A DNA stretch of 64,000 nucleotides from Acridotheres tristis (Eukaryota; Chordata; Aves; Passeriformes; Sturnidae). Where the stretch lies: contig CM072884.1 in NCBI GenBank assembly GCA_037013685.1, positions 105,637,548 through 105,701,547 on the forward strand. The letters run 5' to 3'. Shown here piece after piece: positions 37,766 through 50,659 of the stretch. The stretch's first letter is position 1. The number at the start of each line of letters is the position of its first letter. The notes below the pieces were generated by a model that saw only the letters and a program-made list of their open reading frames with translations, was not told where the DNA came from and searched no databases. Made by a program: the position numbers and the translations under genes.

Positions 37766-40700
37766 ATTTCCTTTGCTTTCTCTGCTTTCCTTGTTTTTAC
37801 TTCATTGTTCACATTGGTCATTAGTGGTCTTCTGAGGGTGGTTCAAGACCATCCTCACAGACTTCCTGCCTTTTGAAAGAAAAGTGGATAAATCGCTCTA
37901 GCCCCAGAAAAACCTATGGAGAAAACAATTTCCTTTACCTTTCCCAGAAAATTAATGTGGAGACTACACCAGGAAAGGATACTCTGAGAAGCTGCTATTA
38001 TCTTGGTATTTGAGCTTACTATAGATATTCACAACATTTAGGGTCAAATATAATATTTTCCACTTCTCTTGACTGTTACTATTGGATCCATAACTAAAAA
38101 GGGGTTAAGCCATAATAGCTGCCTTCTCATCTGGCACTTACAGAACATGCTAAGCAGAAGCAGGATTTCACTTGTTTCAAGACTTGAAGTGCAAGAAATT
38201 CATTGTATGCCATAGTAATGGGAAATTTTAAAAATAGATAGAGATCAAAAGATACAGCCTATTGCACACTGAAATACTCAAGAAGTATTGAAAAGCAAAA
38301 AAGGGAAAGAGAAATCAAAGAGAAAGGAAATTTAAGGTCAGACTGTAGCTTACACTGAGAATTAAGGTGATTGATTTTATATCGTTTGCAAGTGCTTATG
38401 TTTGAAACCCAAATTAAGTCTTGAGGTGAGGAGCTTCCATCGACTCTCCTCATCTGATGAGGCTGCCCAGCATCCAGCACACCCAGAGCTCAGCTCCCCC
38501 ACTCGTGACTGATGGCAGTGCACTGGAATAAAGGTACAAACCAGCAGAGACAAAGGGCTTTTGTGTGGAGAAAAGAAAGAGACAAAATGTGATTCTCTGA
38601 CAGATTGTATAAATCTGACCATATCTGTAATTTCTTAGCAAGGGGAGCAGCATCAGAGTCTGAATAGAGGATATTTCCCAGTGTCCTGTGAAAAGCTTTG
38701 CCTGTGCCACCCACAGTCCTGCTGAAAACCAGCTCTGAAATGCAATCACTCGTCTTGCCAAAAGCATCCTCTCCCCTGCAGTTGTCCAAACCTTCCTTCT
38801 CTCCCCCCTTGTCATTAAGCAAACATTACAAACCCATTCACCACTTTCTATTGGTGCCAGGAGAGCATTTCTGCTACTGACTTATGCAGCAGAGGAGGTA
38901 CAAGTAGCCACATGTTCATCAGACACCTTAATTTGCACTCGTTCCAAAACCAGCACGTATCTGAGAGCTCATCAGTTTCTAAAACAAATTACACATCACT
39001 TATGACTTATATCAAAATTGAAGCAAAGCTCAGCAGGACTTATCAATTCTCAGCAAAGACTAAATAGCATGGTGAGAGATTTCTAATGCCTGTTTAAAGG
39101 ACTTTTTAAAAAATGTGCATATGGAATACCTTTAGCTAGAACATTTCATCGTGAGTATCTTAAGACAGACTGCAGTTGTCAAAATCGGAGGACAGAGAAC
39201 ATCTTTGTGGTTTTTATTGTTTTGTGATAAATTTGTCATTGCACACAGAATATCATATCTATCTTACTGGTATTTCAGGGCACATTGTACCATATAGGAG
39301 CTGAATTCCTCATTCCTTGTGCTCCTTCAACTATCAAGACAAATTTATCCTGCTGCTCTGAGGTACAAAGAATTTTCCATACCTTGAAATAGAAATGAAA
39401 AAACAAGCAGCTGAAGGAGGAAAAGAGCTATCTCATAGTCTTTGTGTATGCATTGCAAAAAATAATCTGTAATTTTGATTCAAGTTGCTGTTAGAATCAG
39501 ATACAACTGGAAGTTAAGTTCAGTAGCTCTTCCAAATATTACCTAATGTGCATTTGCTCTGGAAAAAACTTCTGCCTCAAAATATCAGTGAAACAAAAAG
39601 GTAATAGAACACATATATTTAAAATCAATGTCTCTGCAGACAGCATCCATCCCCCATTGTCTGCATTTTAGCTTGGGAAGTCTGTATTTTCCTCAGTGTT
39701 TTGCTTACCTTTAGACTCTTCAAACATTGGAGATGGTGAGAAAATAAATTCCTGCCAGTTGGAGATGTTCTAACCAGACTCAGTCATAGGGAGAAAGGAT
39801 ACCCCTTCTGATGACCCATATCTCTTTTCAGCATCCAGTGATTTATCTCCCAAACACAGTGGTTTTTCTTCAACTATATCTTGAGTGCTGTTAGTCCAGG
39901 CACAACCCATTTATTATAATAGAGATTAACATTTAAGGTTAATTTTATGGTTACACCAATATCTGGGAAGTGTCATTCTAAGATGGTGGACAAAATTTTC
40001 ATCTAGCATCTATTTCTGCCCCAGACTTAATTTTTTTAAGCCCACTTCTACACACAGCCATGAAAGTCAAGGTAGGAGGATACATGCATGCATTTCTGAA
40101 ATTAGACTGTAGTTTTCATAGAAAAAAAAAGGGTAGGAAATTGCTTCAGTTCATTTGGGCAGGAGAGAGAAAATTCCTCACTTTGTTCCAGGATTGTGTA
40201 ACCAATCTACATGGACTGGGCAACTTACACATCACAGATGCTAGCTGCTCTAAACCCCCCAAAACCAAAAGAAATCTTTTCATTGACTTCAGTGGTCTTG
40301 TATCCAGTTCATACTCTACAGTGCAATCTGTATTTCCCTCTCAAATCGATAAAACACAAAGCAAAATATTCACTATGTCGTGTAATCCATCCTGTTCCAG
40401 CTCTGTAGCAGACAAATGAGATGTCCTTTATTGAAGCTCACAATGAATAAATGAGTCTTTCTGCAAGTTTTATATGTTCATCAATGTTCATTACTTCTCA
40501 ATTGATTTTCTAAGGTCTGAGATATTCTTCTACCTGCATTTAATATATGCCCTTACTTTAGTTTTTTTGACTGCAGTTGAAAGTCTCCTGGCTCTGATTC
40601 CAGGCTGAAAGTTCCCTATTTTTTTTATGACTACAAGACGAAATAGTACTAATTGCATCCTTCACTAAAGAAGAGTGGACATCTTGTAACTCATCAACAT

Positions 40701-42240
40701 TTTATGGTCAAATGAATGAGTTTATTGAACAGAATATCTTTACTAGCGAAAAATTTCAAATAAGTATTACAGAATATCGACAGAAAACAAAAATTGAATT
40801 CACCCATAGGGTTGAAATTGAGAAATCCTTTTTATTAATCTTGTGCATTGAATCAGGGAAAGAAAAAATGGTGGGACTATGAATCACACAGATAATTTAA
40901 ATTATCCTAAAATTTCAAAGCCAAACATTCAGGATGGCTATCTGACTTGCAGTTTTCAGACAAAAAGTTGCAAGAATTATTAACTAACCATTTTGAAATA
41001 TAAGCTAGTTTTCACATTTTCATCCACTGTCCAGTTTGTTGAGGCCACTGATGCAATAGCATATCAGTAAGAAAAATGACAGGTTTCCATACAAAGTGAA
41101 CCTTTGGGGAGAGTATCTATGGCCTGGTGGGTCAGACTGTATCAGAATATCTGATTCTTGTTCCAGACTGTCTGATTTTTGCTTTTTTAACATTTTCTAG
41201 AGCTTCTGTTCCATCTGCCCTGGGAAACAGATATTATCTGGGACTTGCAGCAGCAGTGATGGAGTGTCACAAGGTGGTGCAAGGTCCCTGCAGTGGCCAG
41301 GGACAGGACACCCTTCCCCAGCAGAGCAGCTGGGGACAGCTCTGCCCTGCCCCTTGCTGCTGCACAGCCCTCCTGGTCTGCTGCTGAGATGGTCAGAGCT
41401 GAGAACACACTTCCCAACCACTTCACTGTGCAGTGGATTGCTGAAATAATTCAAATTTACCATGTAGTCCTGGAAAAATGTTGTATTAGAACAACAGAGT
41501 CTGCGGGCATGGTATGGTAGGAAGAACAAGCCAAAGGAAAATATGGCATTACAGCCTTGAAAACAAAATCTGCCTCAAGAAATCAGGAAAGACCAGAGGA
41601 CCATTTTCTATATTCTCTCTTTTAGCTTGAAAGGAATTTTTACCTCCAGAGGGTAACTAATTAATACCAAGTAAATGTCAGTAAGGGTGGCTAAAACACT
41701 TTTTGGAGCAGCCATTCCTCACACAAGTCACCCTTTTCTCTTCAACCAGCATTGCCCTACTTAGAGAACAAATCTCATTGCCATCTTAATTATAAATTTG
41801 ACTGGAAACTCCACAGTATAGAGGGACTGGAAATTTTCAGGGCTCTCCTTTGGTGTTGGTTCAATTCTAACACAACAGAGTCTTAGTCTCTGATGGAATG
41901 CCTAGCTGTGATGAATATACCAGTAACTAAAAAAATATTAATTTCATTAATAATAATACCCTTATTCTGATTGACCTCAATCCAAGCATACAAGTCCCAA
42001 AGATACCAGAGGAAAATTTAAACACTCTTTTTTTAAACAGTGCTGGTTTTTTGTCCTGAAAATAGACTCTCACAGATACTATAAATACATTCATAATGGT
42101 CAACAATGAGCACTGCTCTGTGAATCATTTTAGCTATGCTGCTGACTCCTAAAAGTGAAACCAATTTAATTTTAATTTTACTTCATTTTGCTTGGAAATA
42201 TTTTTCAGCATAGGGTTTGGGGTTTTTCTTTTTACTTTCC

Positions 42241-42286
42241 TTTTTTTTTTTTTTTTTTTTTGTTTTGTTTTCTTTTTTTTTTTTTT
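42241..42286. repeat. Poly-T tract
   Basis: Twenty-one T residues, then a short gttttgttttc spacer, then fourteen T residues. Read on the minus strand it gives the lysine-rich part of a 98 codon ORF, which is an artefact. No retrocopy is seen on the 5' side of the corresponding poly-A. Confidence 0.92.
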
Positions 42287-45200
42287 AAAGCCCTGCTGTT
42301 TCAGGTTTTGCTGGCAAATAGTGCTGAACTCATTCAGTCTGTTTGCCAGAGTTAAGGTCACTGCAGCTTTAGTTTTACAAAGAACACCATTTCTCTGTTT
42401 CTCTGTTAATCTTGGCCTGAAAAGACCACACAGTACCCTTCCCAACAGAACAGTTTAGCCTTTGTTCCTTTGTTTGGGTTATACTATTAATCTGCCAGGT
42501 CGATAGAAAAACGTGTGATCTGCTGGTGTACCAGATGATTGACAGGCAATTAGCAGCTTCTAGAGAACCCTGCTTTGAATTCCCCAGATATGTGACTGTG
42601 TTGGGAGGCAGAGGCTGCTGATACGACTTTTTTTGTAAACTTTTGCTGCAGCACTAAAAATGGGATTTTTGAAAGAACTAGTGTAACTATTCTCAGGAGC
42701 TTCAGCTGCATGAGACCCACAAAACTGAACCAGAGGTGTGAAAATCTTAACTGTAACCAAATAATTAATTTGTATCTATTCCGATTTCTCAGAAAATAAG
42801 GTTTGCAAAGCAGCATTAGTTTTAATCTTTGCCCAAAGAGCAAGTAAAATTCCTCATTAAAACTCAAATCTGAGAAAACATTCTTCTCCAATTGCCACTT
42901 TGTGAAAAAGGTGTGTAGCCCATGAATAATGAAACTTCTACACTTGCTAGTTGTTTGTGAAGTTCTCTTTTTTTCTTCCTGTTGTTAATTTCTTATTAAG
43001 ATGATCACCTACTTTATATTCTGTTAAACTCTGCTAAAATCTAATAGTGTGAACAACATTCTAGAATGGCATCTCTATACTCTCCACTGATACATATTCT
43101 GATTTTTATATGTTTATACATTTGAAAGCATGTAGATGTGTTCAGTGATATTCTGTTTCTCTGTATGTAGAATAAGTCTAAGACATGAGAGTTACATATC
43201 CTTCTTTGCCAACATTGTAAAATATTTTATTTCCTCAGAAGATTTTTCATGTGTATAAAGCTTCATCAACGAAGTGAGTGTAGGTCTTTTCGTACAGACC
43301 CATGTGCCCCTGAGAACTGCCCAGACACAATTTCATCATTTTTTAACGAGGTTTGGACTTGGTCAGCCACCACCAGAACAGCTGGTTACACCTGTACCAA
43401 TTCACATTTAAGGTGCACAAATCTTCAGCGACTGAAGCAGGGAGAAATCTGACAATCTGTGGGAGCTGCTGGCCAGAGCTGCCCAGGAGCAGCAGCGCTG
43501 AATCACATCCCCCTCTCACCTGGAGAGTCCCACAGACATGCACAGGGCTGCAAATTACTGCAGGGAAAGTGAGAATTTGGGAGAAAATTGGAATGGCTCC
43601 CTCCCAAACCCTCTTCCCAATTCTGCTGCACAGACTGCTTTTGTACAGACACAAAGAGCCAAACTCTTGGGGGTTTAGCTTTAGTCCATGAGGGTCGAGA
43701 ATCAGAAGCTGCAAAAAGCATCAAATCTGCTTTGCAAGGATGAAGGCAGGAGCTGAGGGAAGTTCGGATTTGCAAATTTGGTTCCTAAGAGAAATGGCAT
43801 TTTAAACCTGAAGCCTATACCACCATGTTGTCACACTCCTACAGCTTTAAAAACAGCCATAAAAATAAGCTGTGCTAGAATTACAAGATGTTTGGAAGGG
43901 AGTATAATGGCACTGCACTTCTGTCAGGTAAGGGTTGTTTTCAAACAAATGGAGCACAATCTGTTCACACTCATGTTTCTCAGAATATCTTTGCCTGCTC
44001 CTTTTGTGAGCTGCATGATATTTTATGTTAAAATGTCCATGTGTTAAAAGATTCAGAAAAATTCAGCGGTGTTTCTTTTAATCCAACATCTGCAAAGCTT
44101 TTCAGATGTTCCATAGTGAAAATAATTTTCTCCTGCTAGAACGTTCTATTTCATTACATGAATCCCTTTTGGCTTTCCCTCAAGCAAATTTTATTGATGT
44201 AATAATTTAAGTTGTTTCCAATTAGGCCTCGGAAATTAGGTATTCTAAACATTTCCATTAGAAATTCTTGATATTAGTTTAACAACTACTTTGTTATACA
44301 GCTTTGCAGCAAGCACACTTACTTCAAAAGACAACCAGGACAAATCCTGAAATAAATTCTTCTTTTCTTGTAGCATCAAGGGAAGAAATGGGAACAGATA
44401 GAAATAAAGTGTGTGTGTTTAGGAAAGAGAGGCTTTTTTTCTTAGCTGCTATTAATTTCACCTTTTTTTCACATTTTTATTACAGAGCTATCTGCTGATA
44501 CAGCTGACATTAGTTCCCCCACACTCCTGTTATTCCAAGATAAGTATAATGTTCAGCCTTGTCCTCCCATTCTCTTCCAAGTGGCTCAAATGTTTCAGCT
44601 TTTTTTGATTGATGTGAAAAATAGATATGTAGTAGAAAGGGAGAAAAAGAAACAAAAACCTAAAACAGATGTACCAGCCAAGAAATTACTTTAGAAGAGA
44701 TGAAGTTTCACAATCTGAATACATTTAAGTATTTCAAATAATTCCAATATTATTAAATTTCCTGAGAAAAAAAAACTTGACTTGCTCTCAATGAAAAAAC
44801 TTTAAGAAAATGGCTCTGATTCTGCCTCCTGTGACACCAACCTGAAGACAAAGGTATTTTAAGCCCACAGCAGCTCTGAGTCAGAAAGTACTCCTCATAT
44901 TGAGGAAGGCATTTATGAATCCATTTGTCATTGTTATATACCAAGGCTTGTCTGCCACTGCAGAAATTCTTTTGTACCTCGGTACTGTTACAGTTTATCT
45001 CAGTTACAGCCAGTCACCAAGAGACACAGCTGTCTGCACCTGATCTTGATCTGTGGGATCTTGATGTGTGGCAGGGCTGAGGAGCATCCCAGATCCCTCC
45101 ATGTCCTGCCCAGCATCAGTGTCACAGCACAGTGATGGGGCCACATCTCCCCCCAGGACAGAGTTTTATCAGTGGTGCACAGTGCAGAGAGATGCTCAGA

Positions 45201-46832
45201 AGGTCCGTAGTGACCAAAGGCACCCACAAGGGCAAAGGCACCACAGGAAGCTCACATTCAGTGGGAAAGCATTAAGGCTCTGAGCTCACAAAAGCCTCCA
45301 AAGCCGCTTTGCCGTCCAGTTCCTCTCAGGGGATTGAAACTAAGATCTTTTGTGTGTCTTTGTCACCCTTAGGCTTAGCTCTACAGGCAGGAATTGTCAC
45401 TTACTTCTCTCAGGTGTCTCTCACCTTGACCTGAGACAATTGGCTCCCTGTTTAATGCTCTCTTGTGCTCCCTCTGTTCATTGTACCCTGAACTCCAAAA
45501 CCTTATCCATGCCTGGTTGACTGCAGGGAAGGGCAGTCTCCTTTCAGTGGAAGACTGGATCCCTTCCAGTGTGCAGAAGGTAAAAGGAAAACTTCTCTCC
45601 CTGCTGCCCCACAGACGCATTAGTGTGACATTACATACATGGTAGCACAAAGTAACCACAATCAAGTACCCAAAATAGTTCAGCTGCCTGTCCCAATAAT
45701 CTCGCTCCAAGTGTTTTAAATTACCACTATTCAGCAGCTTTGACAGGGAAGTGCTGAATTATTACCTCCACTCTCATTGGAGAGAAGGAGGAGGCTGCAA
45801 GACCTTGTGCCAACATGTAGGAACACAAATGACCTAAAAAGTGAGCATTAAAATAACGTCAAACCCCTGGGTAACGTGCCCACCTAAAGCCATGACTACA
45901 GGAATCTTTATTCAGATTTTAAGAAATATGTCTTCCATTACCCCTGACTTGATTCCTCAATCCCAGTGGATTCACAGTTCCCTATGAACATGTTCTCTCA
46001 ATGCATTTTGAAAGAAAACAAAGCTTCAGACACCTTCCATCCTTGTTCACCCCCATCATGCTTGCTCCCTGCTCCGAGTTCCTTTTCTGTGAGCTGATTT
46101 CCACTCTGTGCACCCCGTCCTTGTGCCTGTACTCACTCAGCACTCGTCTGCTGAAGCCAAACAGGCTTTTGCCTCCCATTCTCCTCTTGGTTTCTGCTGG
46201 CAGCCTCAGGTTGCTGCCCACCCACTTGGGGGATATCCAGCGATGCAGTGGATACATTACCCAATAGCAGAAAAAACACAGTATCATGTCTTTAGAGCTT
46301 TAAATGTTTTTCCTTTTTTGCAACACCACGTTTCAGGTTCAAAGCATCTATTTTCTTCACAATGAAGAGTAACACAGCTTTCAGAATCAAAACAGACACA
46401 AATATTAGTTATAGGAAATTCAAAAAAGAAACCTGTATATAATGAATAAATTCCCCCACAGAAGCAAGGTGCTCAGAAAAGATTCCAATTTCAACACACG
46501 GCCTTGTTATTTACATTTAAAGCATTTGATTTTCTGATGTTACAATACTTGCATCTTTATAAAGGCAGTGTGGGCTCTGTGACACCCAGAACCTCAGCCT
46601 GTGCTATTGCTTTATGGCCAGGTGAGATACAGGAACCTGCCAGTGACACCCCCTTCTCTCCCTCTGTCCCTCTGTGTATTTTGACAAGACTCCTTTAGCA
46701 CGGAATTAACTGAATACCAGGAATATTCATCAGCCTAAGGAGTCTGTTCCTTCTCAGGAAACCATGCCACCTGAGCTGCATTATCTTTTACTCAGAGCAA
46801 AACAGGCACGTTTTCTTAGTGTAACTTTTTTT

Positions 46833-46845
46833 TTTATTATTTATT
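46833..46845 (-). terminator. Polyadenylation signals, two AATAAA copies
   Basis: On the minus strand aaataaataataaaa contains AATAAA at 46840-46845 and 46833-46838. A cleavage site would be expected 10-30 bases further, about 46805-46825, and the minus-strand sequence beyond (gtgcctgttttgctctg) is GT/T-rich as expected for a downstream element. Confidence 0.5.
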
Positions 46846-49800
46846 TCAGTTACTTTTTCACATAAAACTTTATGTAAGCTACAAAAATCGTGAAATGCAG
46901 AAATGGTATTAAAATTGCAAACTGAAAAGTTTAGATAAAAAAAATCAGTCTTTCCCTGCTAACAATGACCATTTAAAACAAACCATATTTTGATGGATTC
47001 ATTTAATAAACATACCACACACTTCTCAAAAATAAATAAAGAACAACATCAGAAAAACCAATACTATCAACAACATGAAGCATTTAGTCATCTTTTTTTC
47101 TTTCCTTTGAAAGACATAAATGAAATTTCTAGGCACAGTTTTAGGCATTATAGAGGACACAGAGGCAATAGGTTAGTGTGCACTGCGCTGTACAAAAATA
47201 CAGTCTGAATAAATTACATTGCTAGCCATAAGATTAGACTTCACTTACCAGTCAGTTCATTGCATGTTTAATAATATACAGTTACATGCTAATCCATATA
47301 TATCATTTATATTTCAAACACATAGGTCTCTCTATATTTGTTTTTAAAATTTACAAAAGCTAAACGAAGTTGTGCAAGAAGTCCAGAAGAGGTGCTGGGT
47401 ATTTGTCAGCACTGGACGGTATACTTTAAGCTTAAAAAATACAAATAACTAGCCCTGCTTGCAAGTTTGCTATATATGTTTATTCATATTTATCTGGGGG
47501 AAAAAAAAAAAAAAGGATATTTTGTGGGAGAGAATCATTCTACCAGTGAGATAAAGTTAAACAACTGAAATAATGGTGACATGACACAAGCACAACATAC
47601 AAAATTATTAATTTGTCGTACGTACACTCAGGACACAGACTTGCATCTTTTTTGTGGCTAAAAAAAAAACCCCAATAATCATTACAAAGTTGGATTTACC
47701 TTTAGTTCCATTCTGAGAAACAGAATGCTTGACAAAATTTGCAATGGTAAAGAGGGGAAAAAAAGACACTGCAGTAGCAACCTAAGCTAAAGGTAGGTAC
47801 CTAAATCCACATACTAGATGCCCAAACACAAAGGTCCTGAGGAGTCTGAGGTGGGTCCTAGCAGACTGCATCACCTTCAGGAGGAAAAGCAGATGTTGGG
47901 ACTGAAAATCAGATCTCTGACCCAACTGTGAATCAAGAACTTTGTCTTTAGGCATTCACATTTGTAAATTGTTTTGCCTGAACAGCTCTCACATTAACAG
48001 CCAGTGACTTGCAGAGCACACATCATTCATTTGCATTTGCCTCAGGCCTGGCAGTTGCTTTTGCTCAAACTCTATTCTATGTAAAGGAAAACAATTTGAT
48101 AAATTAGTGGCTATGATACGGGTTCAGCATTGTACCATCTTGTCAGCACAAAGTGCCACACAATGCCAGCCCCAAAACACTATCTTAGAAAGGTACAGAC
48201 ATCTTCTTACAGTGGGCTTCTCTGCACTAATCTAATTCCCATGCCAAACTACAATGTTCTCCATGCTGCTAAATAAAAGCAGAACTACACAGCTGTTCAG
48301 AAAGATACTGAGTTACTATATACCAAATATCTGCCTTAGGTCAGTCCCAGGAAATAAAGCAGAGTTACAAATGCTCTCTTGGTGCCTGTGAAATAACTGG
48401 ATACAGGCTTTTCTCCCATCCTTTTTGTTCTCCAGGCATTGCCATGCAGTCTCTTCCATGTCAAGCTGTCATTTTGCTCCATCTAATCTAATTAATCACT
48501 GCTGGCTCTGCAAAGGCTGCCAGTTCAGAATATTCTGCCACAGTAGTAAAGACTGAACTCCAGAGGGGCGCAGAGTTTTTTAAACCATCTCTACAAGTCA
48601 GCAATACGTGCACAATGACCTCCTCCATGCAGCCCTGTGGTCCCCTGCTCACTGCAGACCCTCAGCACCCTGCAGATGGTGGCCCAGCAGTAACACAAGA
48701 GATGCCATCTCAACACCCAGTGATCCAGGAGGTACCAGTAAAACCATTTGTGTAGAGGTGGATGTACAGCCCCAGCATATCTGCTTGTGCAGAGGTCCAC
48801 ATCGAATATATTTTAATTTTCTCCATTAAAAAAAATAGTTATTTTTAAAGATTAAAATTGTATAAAAATATGCTTATAATTAATTGAAAATATCCAAATA
48901 AGCAAATTGTAAACAAAAGTAAAAGTGATGCAGATTAAATTCATGTGAAGGTTCTCCCTATTTTATCTTGGGTTTCATTTCATGAGTACAGTCTCTGGAT
49001 GTTTTAAGTGGGAAAATACTAAGCAAGGAGTAATCAGATGTACATAATCATCAAAAAGTCCATTAGAAACTCATCTTTTAAAAACAAGAGATTACCTCCT
49101 GAAGTGCTAATGTTTTAATATAGACATGATTGGGTCTCAGCTATATTCTTGATGATCAGAGACACTCAAAACCTAACCAGATTTTTAAAAAATGGCAGTT
49201 TTTAAATTTGCAACATCCTTAGAAAAGAATTTTTAGCAAGTATTATATTACACATCAAATAGCAAGAAGGTATTTTTGTCCAGTTCTACCTTAACTTTAT
49301 GTGAACTTTTAAGGATTTCCCATAACACAGAGTCTGTACAAGGGCATATACAGAAGACAAACCATTGTGTGTTTATTTTGTAACACCAATCAAAATTGGA
49401 GCACCAATCCAAGACTTTCAAGAATGTGTACAAAGCTAGTATTTTAACCACTGCATCACAGCTCATATTACAATTTTAAGATGAATCATTTCTCTCCCTC
49501 TGCATATATATTTGCATTATATATATTCATTTATACTAACAAATACCTTTCAAAAATATAACTGAACTTGTTCCATATGCAGTATTTTCATCACAATGTT
49601 TGCAAGTTAAATTGGTACTCAGGACAACTGTAATTCATTCATACATTTCAGATGTCTCAGGGACAGAATAGGTCTTTTTCTATTCGCCTTTATCTTCACC
49701 CCTCCAGCAAAACACTGAGAGCTGAGACAACTTCCAACTACACAGTCAGAAGCACATGTCTCTGGGTTTGGACTTCCTTCAACAATCTGCTACAGCTGGC

Positions 49801-50408
49801 ACGGTGATGTCGATTGCTAATTCATGAAATCCTGTGTGGGTTGGTGGCTTGTTTGGGTTTTTCTTTTTTTTAATTATTCTCCCAGCAGACTGTTGAATGC
49901 AGATATTAGACAAGCCATTAACCAGTTACATTCACTGCCCTCACCACAGTCCCTTGCAACTAATTCCTTAAGAGCGCCTTTGAGCAAGTAACAAGGGGCC
50001 AACTCAGCCTATTGTACAAGATGCCATTGCCTGCTTATCAGACATCTGAATCCTCTATCATACAGGGAAACTTCTAAATGGAGCCCATACCAGCTGCTCC
50101 CCTGAAGGCAATAGCAGATGCTGGCATTGCATTCTCATTCCAACCAGTTTTCTCACAATGATCGCTGTCACGTAGATCCTTTTGCTTGTTGTCAGGAAAA
50201 ATGAAGTTTATGTATCAGCAGCTTGCAGTATCTGCCTATGTAACATCAGCAATCCTAGTGTTTGCAGTTCTTCTAAATGGTTGTAAAAGCTGGTTACAGT
50301 GTTCACACCCAAAAGGCAAAGGCTATTTTATCAACAGAGCAGATTGTTTGGTGCTCCACAAGTGTTCTAAAAAAACTGTGAGCTAGAAAAGATGGGGTAA
50401 TCCTTTTC

Positions 50409-50414
50409 TTTATT
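50409..50414 (-). terminator. Early AATAAA just after the TMEM47 stop
   Basis: On the minus strand an AATAAA lies about 20 bases after the stop codon, and a T-run (about 50367-50373 on the plus strand as A residues) follows within 50 bases. If used it would give a transcript with almost no 3' UTR. It may equally be unused. Confidence 0.3.
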
Positions 50415-50434
50415 TTTCTTTTCATTAAATGATT

Positions 50435-50659
<225 letters not shown>

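Larger units (their letters stand above)
35283..46814. other. Intergenic, downstream of TMEM47, no gene seen
   Basis: About 11.5 kb of unique AT-rich DNA. Simple sequences include a TAA/ATA-rich patch at about 37700-37765 and a poly-T tract at 42241-42286. Short ORFs cluster in GC-richer patches (38400-38820, 41190-41530, 43250-43780, 45380-45710, 46000-46290) on both strands and carry no recognised domain. No LINE or LTR copy is clear, so this long repeat-poor interval could hold regulatory elements, but the sequence alone does not show any. Confidence 0.5.
46815..50434 (-). other. TMEM47: Probable 3' UTR of TMEM47
   Basis: The interval follows the TMEM47 stop codon on the minus strand and has no coding potential or clear transposon. 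Its AT-rich, repeat-poor character fits a long vertebrate 3' UTR. Two overlapping AATAAA signals on the minus strand at its far end (46833-46838 and 46840-46845), followed by a GT/T-rich stretch below 46820, make a good terminal polyadenylation site and give a UTR of about 3.6 kb. A long 3' UTR of several kb is what I recall for mammalian TMEM47. Other AATAAA signals occur near 47480 and 49373, so shorter forms are possible. The exact end is inferred. A run of 14 T residues (minus strand) lies at 47501-47514. Confidence 0.5.

Noticed and set aside
38377..38822. Minus-strand ORFs of 81, 121 and 110 codons
   Set aside because: Mutually overlapping frames with no recognisable domain, and no matching exon structure.
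42149..42458. Lys-rich and Phe-rich ORFs of 98 and 88 codons
   Set aside because: Both are created by the poly-T tract at 42241-42286.
45000..45300. GC-richer patch with ORFs on both strands as a possible CR1 or gene fragment
   Set aside because: No CR1 phrase order or protein motif could be matched.
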